Source: Porpolomopsis calyptriformis (taxonomy: Eukaryota > Basidiomycota > Agaricomycetes > Agaricales > Hygrophoraceae). From it: a stretch of DNA of 64,000 nucleotides. Position 1 is the first letter of the stretch. The number at the start of each line of letters is the position of its first letter. The notes beneath the pieces were generated by a model that was not told the origin of the DNA, did no database searches, and saw only the letters and a program-made list of their open reading frames with translations. The position numbers and the translations under genes are program-made. Where the stretch lies: the NCBI GenBank assembly GCA_951640195.1, contig OX621163.1, positions 1,426,001 through 1,490,000 on the forward strand. Direction: 5' to 3'. Below are positions 11,660 to 22,740 of the stretch, piece by piece.

Positions 11660-14600
11660 CTACATAGAACCTCTGTACTTTTGATCCTCAGACGCTTGCG
11701 TGAGATTGCTCTGAAAGTGCGAGCTCGTCTCGGTTTTCGTGATCTCTCGTAATGCCATCGTCGCATATGCAGCAGTTCCGAGAGTCATGCTGATTCGAAG
11801 GGCAATAAATTTGCCGTCTTCTACTGATGCTGGAAGGTCAAAGCCCAACAGTTTATCCTCGTCCGATTGCGCCAACGGGACGTCAGGATCTGTGTACCGC
11901 AGCACACGCCAAGAAAGCTCCTTTGGAAGGTGAAGAATCTTCCGGTAGGACCCGCTCAGGCTGTATTCCCTTCGAAAAAAGGTCGTTAGCCGACGAACGT
12001 AGGCTTCGAGATACAATTACTTTTGTTTCCGAACAAAATTGTCGGGATCTAGCCCGTCCACCCGTAAAAACTCCCTGTACCTTTCACCCAGCTCTCCTTC
12101 GGGAAAGGCCACATCTTTGCCAGGCAAGGGCATAATCACATCGAAAATGGTGTACTTTTCAACGTCACCCGCTGTCAACGCTTTCACACGAGGAGCCATC
12201 CAAGGTTTCTTTGATCCCTTTCCGGATCTTATAGACAAGGTGTCGTTTTCACCTAAGGGACACGATCGGTCAAAACACATGTGAGAGAGGGGGGGAGACA
12301 GGGGAATATCATCCACCTGGGTCATTTTCCACGGGAATTTGTTCCCCGTCTGATGGGTCAATATCGACATCGACATCTTCTGTCTTTCCATCCAAATCTG
12401 TTTCGAAAACCCAATCGCCAGGGACAGGATTATCCGAGCCATACGCCCGAATGCGCTCTGAAACGATGGCATTCCATACGTAAGACTGGTATGCATGAAT
12501 ATACATCAGCCGAAGATTTCGAGGAATCTACCAAAAAAAACAAGGCAAACTCATGAGCACAGCTAACAACTGTCGAACGAGATCCATCACCGTCGAGAGC
12601 GCTCCCATGGCATTCCGCGTCTCCCCCCCTTGTTTCTTGTAGCTTTCGAGAATACAACGCTCTGCGACCGCTCGTCTGGGGATCAGCTCCAGGGCCTTGT
12701 CCAAGTCACGATCGACAAGCCAAGCCTTGCGAGCGGCCGCCACGTCTGGATGCTCCCCTGGTCTCATCTGCAGAATCAGAGAAATAGCTTTGTGCCAATC
12801 TGATTTCAGGAGAGCAAGCCCGATCGAATGCGTGGGGACAGAGGCGGTTCCGAACCGTTGCATTCCTTTCCAGAACACCCGTTAGACCCGCAATCATGAC
12901 GTGAAGATTATCAAGATCACCATAATAGTTTATGAACCCTTTTTGCTTGGTGGTATTCAAAGCAAGATCCAGCGTCTGAATTGAGTCTACTTGAACGTTC
13001 CTGTGTAAGATGATAAAATAGTTGTATAATTCTATACCTAATAACTCACCTGAGAGTGATAAGGAAGGCATTACCTTTCAGCATTCCCAGTGACAGACTG
13101 GATTTCCTATAACACAGATCAGTAACCCTGACTCCGCGTTCACCCCGCTGTGTCAAAATGTCCTCCACAGGCCTTCGGCCGCTATGTCCGTTGGCTAATT
13201 TCCACACGTCCTCCACAGTTTTATTGCCACGCCGGAGCGAAACTCGCTGAATCGTTACACCGCGTTTATCTTTTGTTCCCGCAACAGACAGATCTTTGAT
13301 ATTGACATGAAGAACCCGAGAGAGATGACCAAGAGCATCTTGTGTGTCACGATTGGTTTTCTGCATGGTAAAATGGATGTAAGGGGGATATGTTCCCCGG
13401 TCCCTTGGGTCTCCTGAAACCACATCAGATGCGCGTGATTTCAATATGTACGGGTGCAGATAGAACCTCGATCGGACCTCCCCCCGCGTCCACCTCCACG
13501 TCCACTCCCGCGTCTGGACCATCTGATCGCTATCCTGGAACCCTCATCAGGGGTCAGGGTGGAGGCGTCCGTTTCACTCTCAAGCTTTCCTTGAAAGAGT
13601 TCTCGAATGGCTTGATGCAATGCGGTTCTTGTGATCTTGGATGCAATCGGCTAATCGATATTAGATTGGTCGAGAAGTGAAGAAAGGGAGAGGCACAAAC
13701 GTCAGATAAAACTTTTCGTTCCTCCTCTCTTCGACCCCCCTTTCGTCCTTTCCGCTCTCTGCCGCCACGTACTCCTTTTTCGCGACCTCTCCCACCTCTA
13801 TCTTTTTTAACGGCTCGCCCGGCATCACCCAGGGACTGAATATCATCGGGTGAAGCTTGTGTGTCAGTGGGATCTCCCCGTTCCAGTTCTTGGGCAAGCC
13901 GGCTTGACCTCCCATCGTCACTGGCTCGAGGAGGCTCGGGTCCTTCCAGGTACATTTTTTTAACCTGAATTATGGCGTCGTCGGAGAGAAAAGCGCGGAG
14001 GACGGCACTGAAATGTTCGGGCCAGGGGTCACGGTCATCGGGAGGTCCTTCGTTGGCTTCACTGGTTCTGATGTGGGAGACTTCGGATGGATTCTTTTCG
14101 CTCTCTGAGGGGCCAGTATCGGTCGGAACGGGTTCTATTCCGCACACTGCACAGTCTTCTACGATGTGTCCTTCGGCTGATATCGCTGTTGGGTTCGAAG
14201 CGTTCGCAGGCTTGTTCTTTCCTCCCGACTCTGGCATGGACAGAGACTTTATATGCACCACTTGACTGTCTAGGTCAACTTCGTGTACGAGGAAATCAGT
14301 GAATCTGTAGGAAAATGTAAATACTTTCATAAATTGGACTCGATTCAGACCTTTGCTTGATAATGCCATCGATCTTGGGAACACCCCTCCCAACGTACTC
14401 TGATATACCAACGTCGCGCTCCTCTATACGGAGCATGAACCCATCCGAGGTTGCTGGTGGAACGCCAAGAAGAGCATGACTTGGAGGCAACGGATTTTCG
14501 AGTGGTGAGTGAGGTACGAGAGGGTGTGCACCGTCATGAGCAACGGAAGGCTCGATTGCAGTAGAGTCCACTGCAGACTGACCAACTTTTGTCCGCTTGG

Positions 14601-14667
14601 AGGGACGGTCAGATCCAGGAGAATCATCCAGCTCAAGCCGTCTGACTGTCATCGAGGTTTTACTCAT
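11660..14667 (-). CDS. PUS7: tRNA/mRNA pseudouridine synthase Pus7 (TruD family)
   Basis: TruD-family enzyme that makes pseudouridine-13 in tRNA and sites in U2 snRNA, 5S rRNA and mRNA. Exons on the minus strand: 14667-14351, 14304-13701, 13650-13467, 13413-13050, 13000-12921, 12865-12591, 12527-12317, 12252-12021, 11969-11660; 858 residues, longer than yeast Pus7 because of low-complexity inserts (the Gly/Arg/Lys-rich stretch after about residue 260). Catalytic and core motifs: [16 protein letters not shown], with the catalytic Asp in TKDKR; FINYYGMQRFGT; and [14 protein letters not shown] near the C-terminal third. ATG 14667 (MSKTSMTV) was preferred over 14712 because the 15 extra residues look like leader sequence. 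Confidence 0.92.
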
Positions 14668-14802
14668 GAGGTAATACCGAGTCACAACACCAGAAATAAA
14701 TTTAAAGAACACAGAATGTGGTACAGGAGAGAAGCGGCGTGAGTTGGACGAGGTGTCCGCGAAAAAGGATCCATGTAGTCTTTAGGCACACTAGGTTTTC
14801 AG

Positions 14803-15773
14803 TCATTCATCATCCTCGTCACCTTGGTTTGAGTCCCTTCGCCCAGAGGCTACTTGGTATAGGGTCCGCATGTGTTCGCCAGTGGTCTTTTGAATTACTC
14901 CTACTTTCATTCAATAACCTGTCTGTTTTAGGATGTAAGGACGCTCACCGGACATCGATAACCTGAGCTCTAATGCCGCAGTTTCGAATCCATCGCTGTT
15001 TCCCAACTCTTCGAACCCAATTATTCTGAGAAACTCTCTCGATTAGTTTCTCCATTCGAAAACAAGGAAGCAACTCGCCGGTCCTTTGATACGCCATCAA
15101 CGAAACACATCACGCAAGGTAGCACCTTGATCGAAAGTCTCTCCACTAAAAACGGTACATTCTCCACGAACACCCGGAAGAATCGGGTTGTGAAGTATTT
15201 TGGTGCGAGTTTCTATCAACACTGGGGTTAGTAAATAGTGGCCACCGCTGCAGGATATGCACATACGGAGAGGTGCTTGTCCATAATTTTGCAGCGTTGG
15301 AAATGGCTATGAAAGAAATGAACGACGCATCTCGGTTCATTCCTGCTCACTCCGTTTCACGTAAGTAAATACAAACCAGCGGGGAACTCACGCAGTCACT
15401 TGCACCACTTGCTTCTCGTCCGTGATCTCTATATACCTCCCATGTTCGTTGGCCTTCATACGATTCAACTGTTCGACTCTGACGCGCAGAATGCAATGAG
15501 CCGATCATCTTGCATATTGAACACGATCACCTCACTCTCGCCTGAGCACCTCAAGAGCCTGCTCCCGCATCGTTGTGTGTTCATCGTTCTCGATCTCCGC
15601 CTCGAGCTCTGCAAACACGGCTTCGTCGTCGTCGTCCTCATCATCATGCGTGCGACGATGGGACTGAGTGCTCTCAACAAGGCGCGATGCCAGGGACGCG
15701 ACTTTGGGGTTGAGACTGCACCGGATTAGCTAGAAACCGTAGTGGATGGCGACCGAGCAGCTCACTCTGCCAT
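14803..15773 (-). CDS. TXNDC9: Thioredoxin-like protein, TXNDC9 / phosducin-like type
   Basis: Thioredoxin-fold co-chaperone of the TXNDC9/Plp1 group, which binds the CCT chaperonin during actin and tubulin folding. Seven exons on the minus strand: 15773-15766, 15715-15536, 15478-15392, 15342-15267, 15212-15079, 15025-14949, 14900-14803; 219 residues, family length. The first exon has only 8 coding bases (M-A-D). An acidic coiled N-terminal region precedes the thioredoxin fold: CVVHFFHSHFQRCKIMDKHL, KLAPKYFTTRFFRVFVEN, PFLVERLSIKVLPCVMCF and IIGFEELGNSDGFETAALE. The active-site CxxC is replaced, as usual in this group. The fifth intron (15078-15026) appears to use a GC donor (CG|GCGAGT). Confidence 0.88.
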
Positions 15774-15811
15774 ATGTTTCGCTCGAAGCTGTATATAAAC
15801 ATTGCATAACA
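15774..15811. promoter_or_regulatory. Ultra-short divergent promoter TXNDC9 / DOM34
   Basis: The two opposed start codons are 38 bp apart, so the 5' UTRs and core promoters must overlap each other or the first exons. The interval holds TATATAAAC at about 15792, which may serve as a TATA element for the plus-strand gene. Confidence 0.55.
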
Positions 15812-17393
15812 ATGAAGCTCATCGGCAGACACATCGACAAGCACCGCTCCGTAGGCATTTTCACCTGAACTCGCGGATATCCATTGATATGCACCACAGG
15901 GCCATGTAACACTAAGGCCAGAAGACGACGAGGATATGTGGCATTTATACAATCTTATCCAGCAGGGTGACTCTGTTCGTGCACCTGCCATCCGGTAAGT
16001 CAGCAGGCTGGGTTCGATAAAACTCCTCCAAACCCGATGACCTGGTACCTTCAGCCGTGTCCAAACCGTTTCGCCAACAGGTTCTACAGAATCTCGCCGT
16101 ATCCGGCTCAATCTCACCATTCAAGTCGGTCGCGTCGACTTTTCTTCTTCTGCTTCCGCATCTGCCTCCGATCCATCCTCATCAACCACAGCCGATCCTT
16201 CATCCATAGCGCCGACGACAACAGCGGCTTTGCACATAGCTGGTCGTGTCACTTCTGAAAACCCACACGTCAAACTCGGCGCGTTTCACACGCTCGACGT
16301 CGAGCCAAATCGTGATGTGCGGATAGAGAAGGATGCTGGTTGGGATAGCGTCGCCCTCAGACGCGTCGAGGAGGCCATCGTACCAGGCCGCGGTGCGGAA
16401 GTGGGTGCGGTAGTGATGGGAGAAGGCACGGCTGCGTTTTGTTTGCTATCGCAACACATGACGTCGGTGACACATCGGATATCAGTGTCTATCCCACGCA
16501 AGTCTGGATTGGGGGCAACGCAGCGCGAGAAGGGACTTGCCAAGTTCTATGGGACGTTGTATGATTCCTTCGTGCGGCATATTCCGTACGCGAATCCTGG
16601 GTTGCGGGCTATCGTGCTGGCAAGCCCAGGCTGGGTTAGGGACGCTGCATTCGAGTGGATGGTAGGAGAGGCTGGTCGCAGAGGAGACAAGGTGCTGTCG
16701 AGGATACTAAAAGAAAAGGTGGTACGTGTGCATATCAGCAGTCCTCATGTCCACAGTCTGGTGGAGGTCTTAAAGAGTCCAGAGGTAATCAACCCATTTT
16801 TCAGTTATCATTTTGTGCTGAGTTGATTGTTGCAGATCGCGGCACAATTAAAGGAAACAAAGTTTGCGAAAGAAGGAATTATGCTAGACAAGTTTAGTCT
16901 ACATCTCTCGGTATTCAAAGCTTGAGATGAATAACCTACCCATAGGTTTTTCAAGATGCTTGGGAGCGACGAAATGCGAGCTTGGTATGGTCCCAAGCAT
17001 GTTATGCTTGCATCCGACCGAGGAGCAATTGGCACCTTGCTCATCTCTGATGAACTCTTCCGGTGAGCACCCCCACGAGACAGCATGTAGATGTTCGCTC
17101 ACGTATAGGCCAGAGCGAGTGATCCAGCGACACGAAAGAACTATGTTGAATTAGTGGAAGCCGTACAACACAAAGGTGCAGAGGTGGTTGTCTTTTCGAG
17201 CATGCACGAGTCTGGTCAACGTAAGGCAGTTACATATCTGGTTTGGCTTGCTGCTCATTGACGCGTCTGATCAGAGCTAAACCAGCTGTCTGGGATCGCT
17301 GCTATACTGACGTTCCCGCTAGATGTGGAAGTTGTAGAGGCGGAAGAAAAGGAGGAAGAGGAAAGAAAGGCACTGGCTGAGGATGGAGAGTAA
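15812..17393 (+). CDS. DOM34: Pelota / Dom34 ribosome rescue factor
   Basis: eRF1-like protein that works with Hbs1 in no-go decay, splitting ribosomes stalled on mRNA. Exons: 15812-15850, 15900-15994, 16055-16784, 16836-16891, 16946-17062, 17114-17220, 17275-17393; 420 residues. Start [14 protein letters not shown] is the family N terminus, followed by [18 protein letters not shown] Ser/Ala/Thr-rich insert (residues about 75-105) interrupts domain 1. Domain 2 and 3 marks: [48 protein letters not shown], and [19 protein letters not shown] near the end. There is no GGQ motif, as expected for pelota. The C terminus is Glu-rich. It shares a 38-bp divergent promoter with TXNDC9. Confidence 0.95.
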
Positions 17394-17454
17394 AGGTCGA
17401 ATACTAATTTCCACATTTGTAATTAGTCAATCGGGTGCTAACCTCACTCTTCAG

Positions 17455-19562
17455 ATGAACATCTCAAAGCGTTCCAGTACCGGAGTGAAATCTCCCTCAG
17501 CCAGTCTCGTTACACCCCTCAGGGTCGCGACAGCAGAGAAGGCTGCCGCGGTTGATGGCGCACCGCCGCTTTCAACCCTCCTCCAATCTGTCAAAGATAC
17601 TCTCGATGCCCCTGGAAAGGGTGGCTGCGTCGCGTATTGGATGAGGATGGGTGATCTCAGAAGTAAGACTCGCTGCTTTTTTTCTAGCATGCTGTAGCCC
17701 TATTTCCACCAAGTTTCCGATAACAGGGCACTGGCTCGCGCCTCCGAGCAAGCCAAGAAGGATGGCATCCCTCTTATTGTTCTATTCATCCTTAGTCCCC
17801 AAGATTATCTCGTCCATCATAGAAGTCCACGCAGAATCGACTTTGTCCTTCGTAACCTTGCTATTCTCAAAGCGAGTCCTTTCCGGACAATTCTATCTAC
17901 CACATATAGCTTATCCTCTGTTCGCAGACTTCTCTCTCCTCCCTCGACATTCCCCTCCACACCACGACCCACCCTACTCCGCGCACCCTACCAACATATC
18001 TTCTTTCTCTCCTCAGAGAATTCGACGCTACCCGGCTCTTCGCCAATATCGAACACGAAATAGACGAGCTGCGTCGTGACATTGCAGTGTGCAGGCTTGC
18101 AAAAGATAATGGTGTGAAACCCATGTTTGTCCACGATCGATGTATCGTAGAACCTGGCGTGGTAGAAACTAAACTGCATAAAACTTATACGGTATGTCCC
18201 CTGTCTCCTCCCCTGTATCTGGTATGACGATCAATCTCCAGGTTTATTCTCCCTACCTCCGTAATTGGCTTTCTAAACTCAACGGAAACATCCCACTCTA
18301 CCTGGAAGACTGCTTGACACCGGAGCCAAACCCCAAGTCTGTCCGTACTTCCGATACATATGGCCCGCTGTTTGACACTCCTGTCCCTGAGTCAGTCGAA
18401 GGATTTGAATTGAAAGAGGAAGACAGGAAGCTGGTGGCAACAGTGTGGCCAGCGGGAACAGACGTTGCTATCGAGGTAGACAACCACTAATTTCTCATAG
18501 TCTCGCTCTCATTCTTTTTATCGGACGTGCAGATACTGGATCGGTTCCTATACACCATGTCACGTTCCTCCCAGCTCGGCCCAGCCGATCCCCTTGAACC
18601 CCAAGCGGAAAGGTCTAATACAAAAAGTCGTATCATGGAGTACAAAGACCGCCGTGACAAGGCTGACTGCGACTCCACCAGCCGAATCAGGCGAGTGATA
18701 TTTTTTAATTTACAATCGCCGCCCTGACCTTTGCCCAACAGTCCTTACCTTTCTGCTGGCGTTATATCTGCGCGAGCCTGTGTCCGAGCAACGATGATCC
18801 TACTCAAGAATTCACATGTCGAGGCCGGGAAAAACACTGGCATTGGACGTTGGGTTCAAGAGCTTGCATGGCGCGACTTTTATACTTGCATTCTTGCGGC
18901 CTTCCCGCGGGTGAGCATGGGATGGCCTTTCCGTGAGAAATTTGCCCAGGTCAGATGGGAGGAAGAGTCTAAAGAAGATGCGTTAACGCGTTGGGAAGAA
19001 GGGAGAACTGGTGTGCCCATAGTGGATGCCGCTATGAGGTGTTTGCGTGAGATGGGCTGGGTGCATAACCGGATGAGGATGGTTGCAGCCATGTATTTGT
19101 GCAAGGATTTGATGATCGATTGGAGGCTGGGTGAGAGAGTGAGTGTTCCTGGGGTTGGTATTTCGGGTGTGAGCTTACTTTGTTCACTGCGTAGTTTTTC
19201 ATGCATCAACTTATTGACGGAGACCTGGCATCCAACAACGGGGGCTGGCAATGGTGTGCGAGCACAGGGACGGATGCTTGCCCGTATTTCAGGATATTCA
19301 ATCCGTACACTCAAAGTATGAAAGTTGACCCGACGGGTGTATTCATAAGACGGTACGTTCCTGAGCTGGCGACGTTAAACGGATCAGGTATACATGTTCC
19401 TGTTTCAATTCTTTACATTGCTGATATACGTTGGGGACATTAGATATCCACAATCCATCCCGAGCTGTTGCTGACAAGCTTGGATATCCAAGACCGGTCA
19501 TAGAACACGACAAGGCGCGTGAAAGGGCTTTGAGGAGGTATAAGAATCCTGGTAAAGAATGA
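17455..19562 (+). CDS. PHR1: Class I CPD photolyase
   Basis: FAD-dependent photolyase that splits cyclobutane pyrimidine dimers in light. Exons: 17455-17662, 17714-17871, 17928-18191, 18242-18475, 18533-18690, 18742-19138, 19195-19387, 19444-19562; 576 residues. Antenna domain: [25 protein letters not shown] domain: [48 protein letters not shown] and NGGWQW. An N-terminal tail of about 65 residues could carry a targeting signal. Introns 17872-17927 and 18691-18741 appear to use GC donors (GCGAGT). An in-frame ATG at 17383 overlaps the DOM34 stop; I chose 17455. The two genes are in tandem with 61 bp between stop and start, so the PHR1 promoter must lie within or right after DOM34. Confidence 0.93.
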
Positions 19563-19661
19563 ATAGGGGACGCTGCCACCTAATTTGGTACCTTTTTCCA
19601 ATACTTTCCAAGTAAAGTAATATTGTAGTCATTGGGGGTGCTGTGCGTACATGCAGACATG

Positions 19662-21048
19662 CTATACAAAACTTTGATCGTTCAAGCCATTCCTGATGGC
19701 ATCGACGAGCGCCCAATCATTGGTGTCGCCATGGACATCAAACAGATTAATGCCTCTCATTCCAACGGCCATCGCATATCTCGCCTTCATACCTAACGAC
19801 TCGGGGTCGTCGTATGCGATCACTTGTTGGGCCGAAGGCGATCTAAGGAAAGGAGTCATTGAACAATCGTCCCACTCCCTGGTGAATCCACCGCCTCCGG
19901 AGTACGATGAGCCATCACTGCTAGGCACGAGGACGCCGGAGTTGACTAGATCCCGAAATTGGACTTGACCACTGCCGTCGTTACTTGTTATCCTAACGAT
20001 GGGGGCAGAGACGTTGTTGAGACCAGGTCCGAGAGAGTTTGGCAGGTCACTTGAGCGGCGGGTTCGGAGACCAGTTGCGTTCGAATCAGATACATACCCG
20101 TACGAAGGCAGACCGAGAGTTAATTTCGAAGGGGGAAATCCAGCTGAAGTCCAGGCATCAACCGCATTGGCGGCATTTGCATCAGGTTGAGTAGAGTTAT
20201 GGCAGGCGTTGTACATGGGTGCGTTTGGTCCGGGAGTTTGTGAAGCTGAAAGGGGAATGGGTCAGATTTCGATGGGTTCGTTTGTATATAGCCAAGAAAA
20301 ATCCATACAGCTCCAGACGTCGTAGTTCATGAGCAATACCCAATCTAGGATGTCTGCAAATGGCGAAGCATCTTTGATCGGACTACCGTCGGGCCCAGCA
20401 AAAAGCTCCTCAGAGACAGCAGCAGTGATCTTGGCTGTGGGCGGTAAGGTTCTACGAAGCAGCTGCAAGAACAAGAGGAAGTTTTGGGTGTCGTCAGGTT
20501 GCACTTGGTTGCCTGGGTTGCCTTTTCGCGCGGGGTACTCCCAGTCAATGTCGATGCCATCCAAATTGAACTGGTTATAGACAAGACAAATGTTATCCGC
20601 CAAGGTCTGTCTGGATTGATTGGTGGAAACCGCGGGAGAAAAAAACCTGATGGGAAATATCGTGAGGCAAAGTGTGGGGGAGGTATGAGAGGGACGCTGA
20701 CTGGCTGCCGGTCCAACCACCGATACTCAGTTTTGTATACTTGTTGTTGGAATGAGAGAGAGCGACGAGACGGTGGAGCAAGTCCGGTGCACGATTTGGA
20801 TCGTCAAAGGTAATATTATAGTCTTGGTCAAGAAGACCAAACGCAAAGTCAACCCAGTCAAAGCGAGTAAAGTCGATTTTCTCTGGTGGAAAAGAGGGAC
20901 CAGCCCAGTCTGGATAGTAAGTCATAAGGAGAGGATTTGGCTGGTTTACGTTGGCTAGCTGGATCTGTGGACTGAAAGGAGCGGCTAAAGTTGATAAAAT
21001 GAGAGAAAAAACGACGAAAAACTGAGTGGAAAAGATTGAAGTGTGCAT
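19662..21048 (-). CDS. Secreted GH18 chitinase
   Basis: Glycoside hydrolase family 18 chitinase (class V). Three exons on the minus strand: 21048-20702, 20646-20309, 20245-19662; 422 residues. The N terminus (MHTSIFSTQFFVVFSLILST, cleavage near LAAP) is a signal peptide. Family motifs: YYPDWAG, LSIGGWTGSQFFSPAV, the catalytic DGIDIDWE (residues about 150-157, with the acid/base Glu last), LLMNYDVW and RYAMAVGMRGINLFDVHGD near the C terminus. No separate chitin-binding module or GPI signal is seen, so it is probably a free extracellular or cell-wall enzyme. The WTAP-like gene ends 128 bp upstream of its start. Confidence 0.92.
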
Positions 21049-21151
21049 TGGCTGACTTTGGAACTTTGGCCCCTTTTTATACAGAAGTCTGATATACAAT
21101 ATTACAGAAACAGATCCTTGCATTTCGAACGACCGTCCGCGATGAGAATTA

Positions 21152-21174
21152 GAATGAATGAATGAATGAATGAA
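21152..21174. repeat. (AATG)n microsatellite
   Basis: Five to six tandem AATG units in the 128-bp gap between the end of the WTAP-like gene and the start of the chitinase gene. Confidence 0.8.
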
Positions 21175-21175
21175 G

Positions 21176-21343
21176 TCAAAGACCCATACGTTCTGCCAAT
21201 GTCCGGTCCCCACTTCCCTGGGCATGACTACCAGCACCTCGCTCACCTTTTCGCCCACCGTTTCCACGGCCACCGCTAACATGTTGTCCGTTCCGCCTCG
21301 AACCCCGGTCTCTCTCTCGATCCCTCTCCCGTTGGTTGCTCCT

Positions 21344-21375
<32 letters not shown>

Positions 21376-22336
21376 GATCCCGATCCCGATCCCTGTCCCG
21401 TTCCACTGAGCGTGGCCTTTTTCTCTGATCCTCGTCAGTCTCTGTCTTGATATGATCAGCTTTTTCTCGCTCCGCAAATGCCCGAGGATGGCTTTGGCGG
21501 TGCGAGTTTGGTTGGGCAGGGAGCTTCCCTGGAGGGAGAGAAACATTCGACCGGGACGAAGGTGAGCCATGTGGCTCCGAAAGTCGCGGCTTTTTCTGGG
21601 CTCTGGGCCCTGTCGGGGGGAGCTTTGCAGTGCCGTTTCCCCCTGGCACTGAATGTGATTGCATCGGATGGTACGAGTTGCGGGGAGCGTGCGATTTGGT
21701 ACGGTTATTTTGAGGCGATGACAATATAATATCACGGGAGACATCCAATTCAGCCCTGGTCCTGGATGTCAATATCACTGCCGGAACTCGAAGCAAGCAT
21801 ACGCACGATAATGTGTGAATGACCTTGTGCGATTCTGCGTATAGTTTCGTCATGTGAATGGGATGTCTGTTTAGATCCGTCGAACCCTTACCTCGCAAGG
21901 CGGCCTCGAGTCTATTAACAGCTCGTCGGAGACCATGGACTTGTTCTTTCATCCGCCCAATTTCCCCGCGTTTCAGCAACTCATAAAGTTCGTCATTTTC
22001 TTGTTGGAGTAAGCGAGCTCGTTGGGTGAGAGCGGCTACGACCGAGCTCGAACCCGACGTCGCGCCCGGGCTGGTTGAGGAGACACTGTTAATCTGCGGC
22101 AACAAAAGGGAGACCAATGCCGGGGGTAGAGTGACTGGCTCGGTCGTAGATGGTCCAGGTTGAGAGGACAAGTATTTGCGCAGATGATTGACCTCGTCCT
22201 GAATAATATAGCCAGTGGCGACTTTGACCTGGGACATACGATCACGAGGTAAACTCACGCTAAGTTCAGCGACTTGCACGTCTCGTTCCCTCAGCTGTAT
22301 TTCTAACTCTAGCTCTCGCGACGTAGGAAGGTCCAT
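21176..22336 (-). CDS. WTAP/Mum2-like coiled-coil protein with RD-repeat tail
   Basis: Probable fungal member of the WTAP/Mum2 family, scaffold of the mRNA N6-adenosine methyltransferase complex. Exons on the minus strand: 22336-21892, 21834-21807, 21761-21176; 352 residues. The N-terminal half is helical and coiled-coil-like; its core LLQQENDELYELLKRGEIGR followed by LRRAVNRLEAALRESHKVIHTLS resembles the conserved WTAP segment. The C-terminal half is Ser/Pro- and Arg-rich and ends in a long run of Arg-Asp dipeptides and a Gly/Arg tail, as in splicing-associated proteins. Both introns (57 and 45 nt) are multiples of three without in-frame stops. Family assignment rests on recall of motif spacing and is the weak point. 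Confidence 0.65.
21344..21402. repeat. Coding hexanucleotide repeat (Arg-Asp)n
   Basis: About ten tandem copies of CCTGTC/CCGATC on the plus strand. Read on the minus strand inside the WTAP-like gene they encode alternating Arg-Asp. Length changes here would stay in frame. Confidence 0.85.
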
Positions 22337-22740
22337 GTTGAAGAGCGAACGAGGAAAGAGGACGGCAGGAGCGGTAAATATAATCTCCGCGTGAGCGCCG
22401 CCTGAACCTTAAACGTCTGATCGTATAAATTTCATCGCCCAGCTCACATCACTCCTGTCCGAACCACGAGGAAACTAGGAGCGGTGAGTGTTCTGTTCTT
22501 CGCCATCAGAGAAAGATGACAATTCTATTCACACTGTACGACCGCTGGTGTCACTGAACACTTGCGTTATGAGTTACCCTTCTACAACGGTATCTGAGCT
22601 CTATTTCCTTTTTTTTTTTTTTTCTGCTCAATCTCAGTTATCGAAATCGTTCTCATGAATTTCTCATCAGAATCATTCTAATACGTGTCGTGCAATTCTT
22701 GGGAGCGATGATCTAAATTTCGTGTAGCGATTTCATACAG
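22337..22740. other. Intergenic region with a poly(T) tract
   Basis: This 404-bp stretch lies between the 3' end of the STEEP1-like gene and the start of the WTAP-like gene, both on the minus strand. It should hold the WTAP-like promoter. A 15-nt T run at 22609-22623 could act as a nucleosome-excluding poly(dA:dT) element. I see no gene in it. Confidence 0.5.

Noticed and set aside
15674..16120. 148-residue minus-strand frame over the DOM34 start
   Set aside because: Antisense to spliced DOM34 exons, and TXNDC9 starts inside it in another frame.
20593..21744. 383-residue minus-strand frame with Gly-Ile/Gly-Thr repeats spanning the chitinase start and the WTAP-like tail
   Set aside because: It is an alternative frame of the hexanucleotide repeat and crosses two better supported genes.
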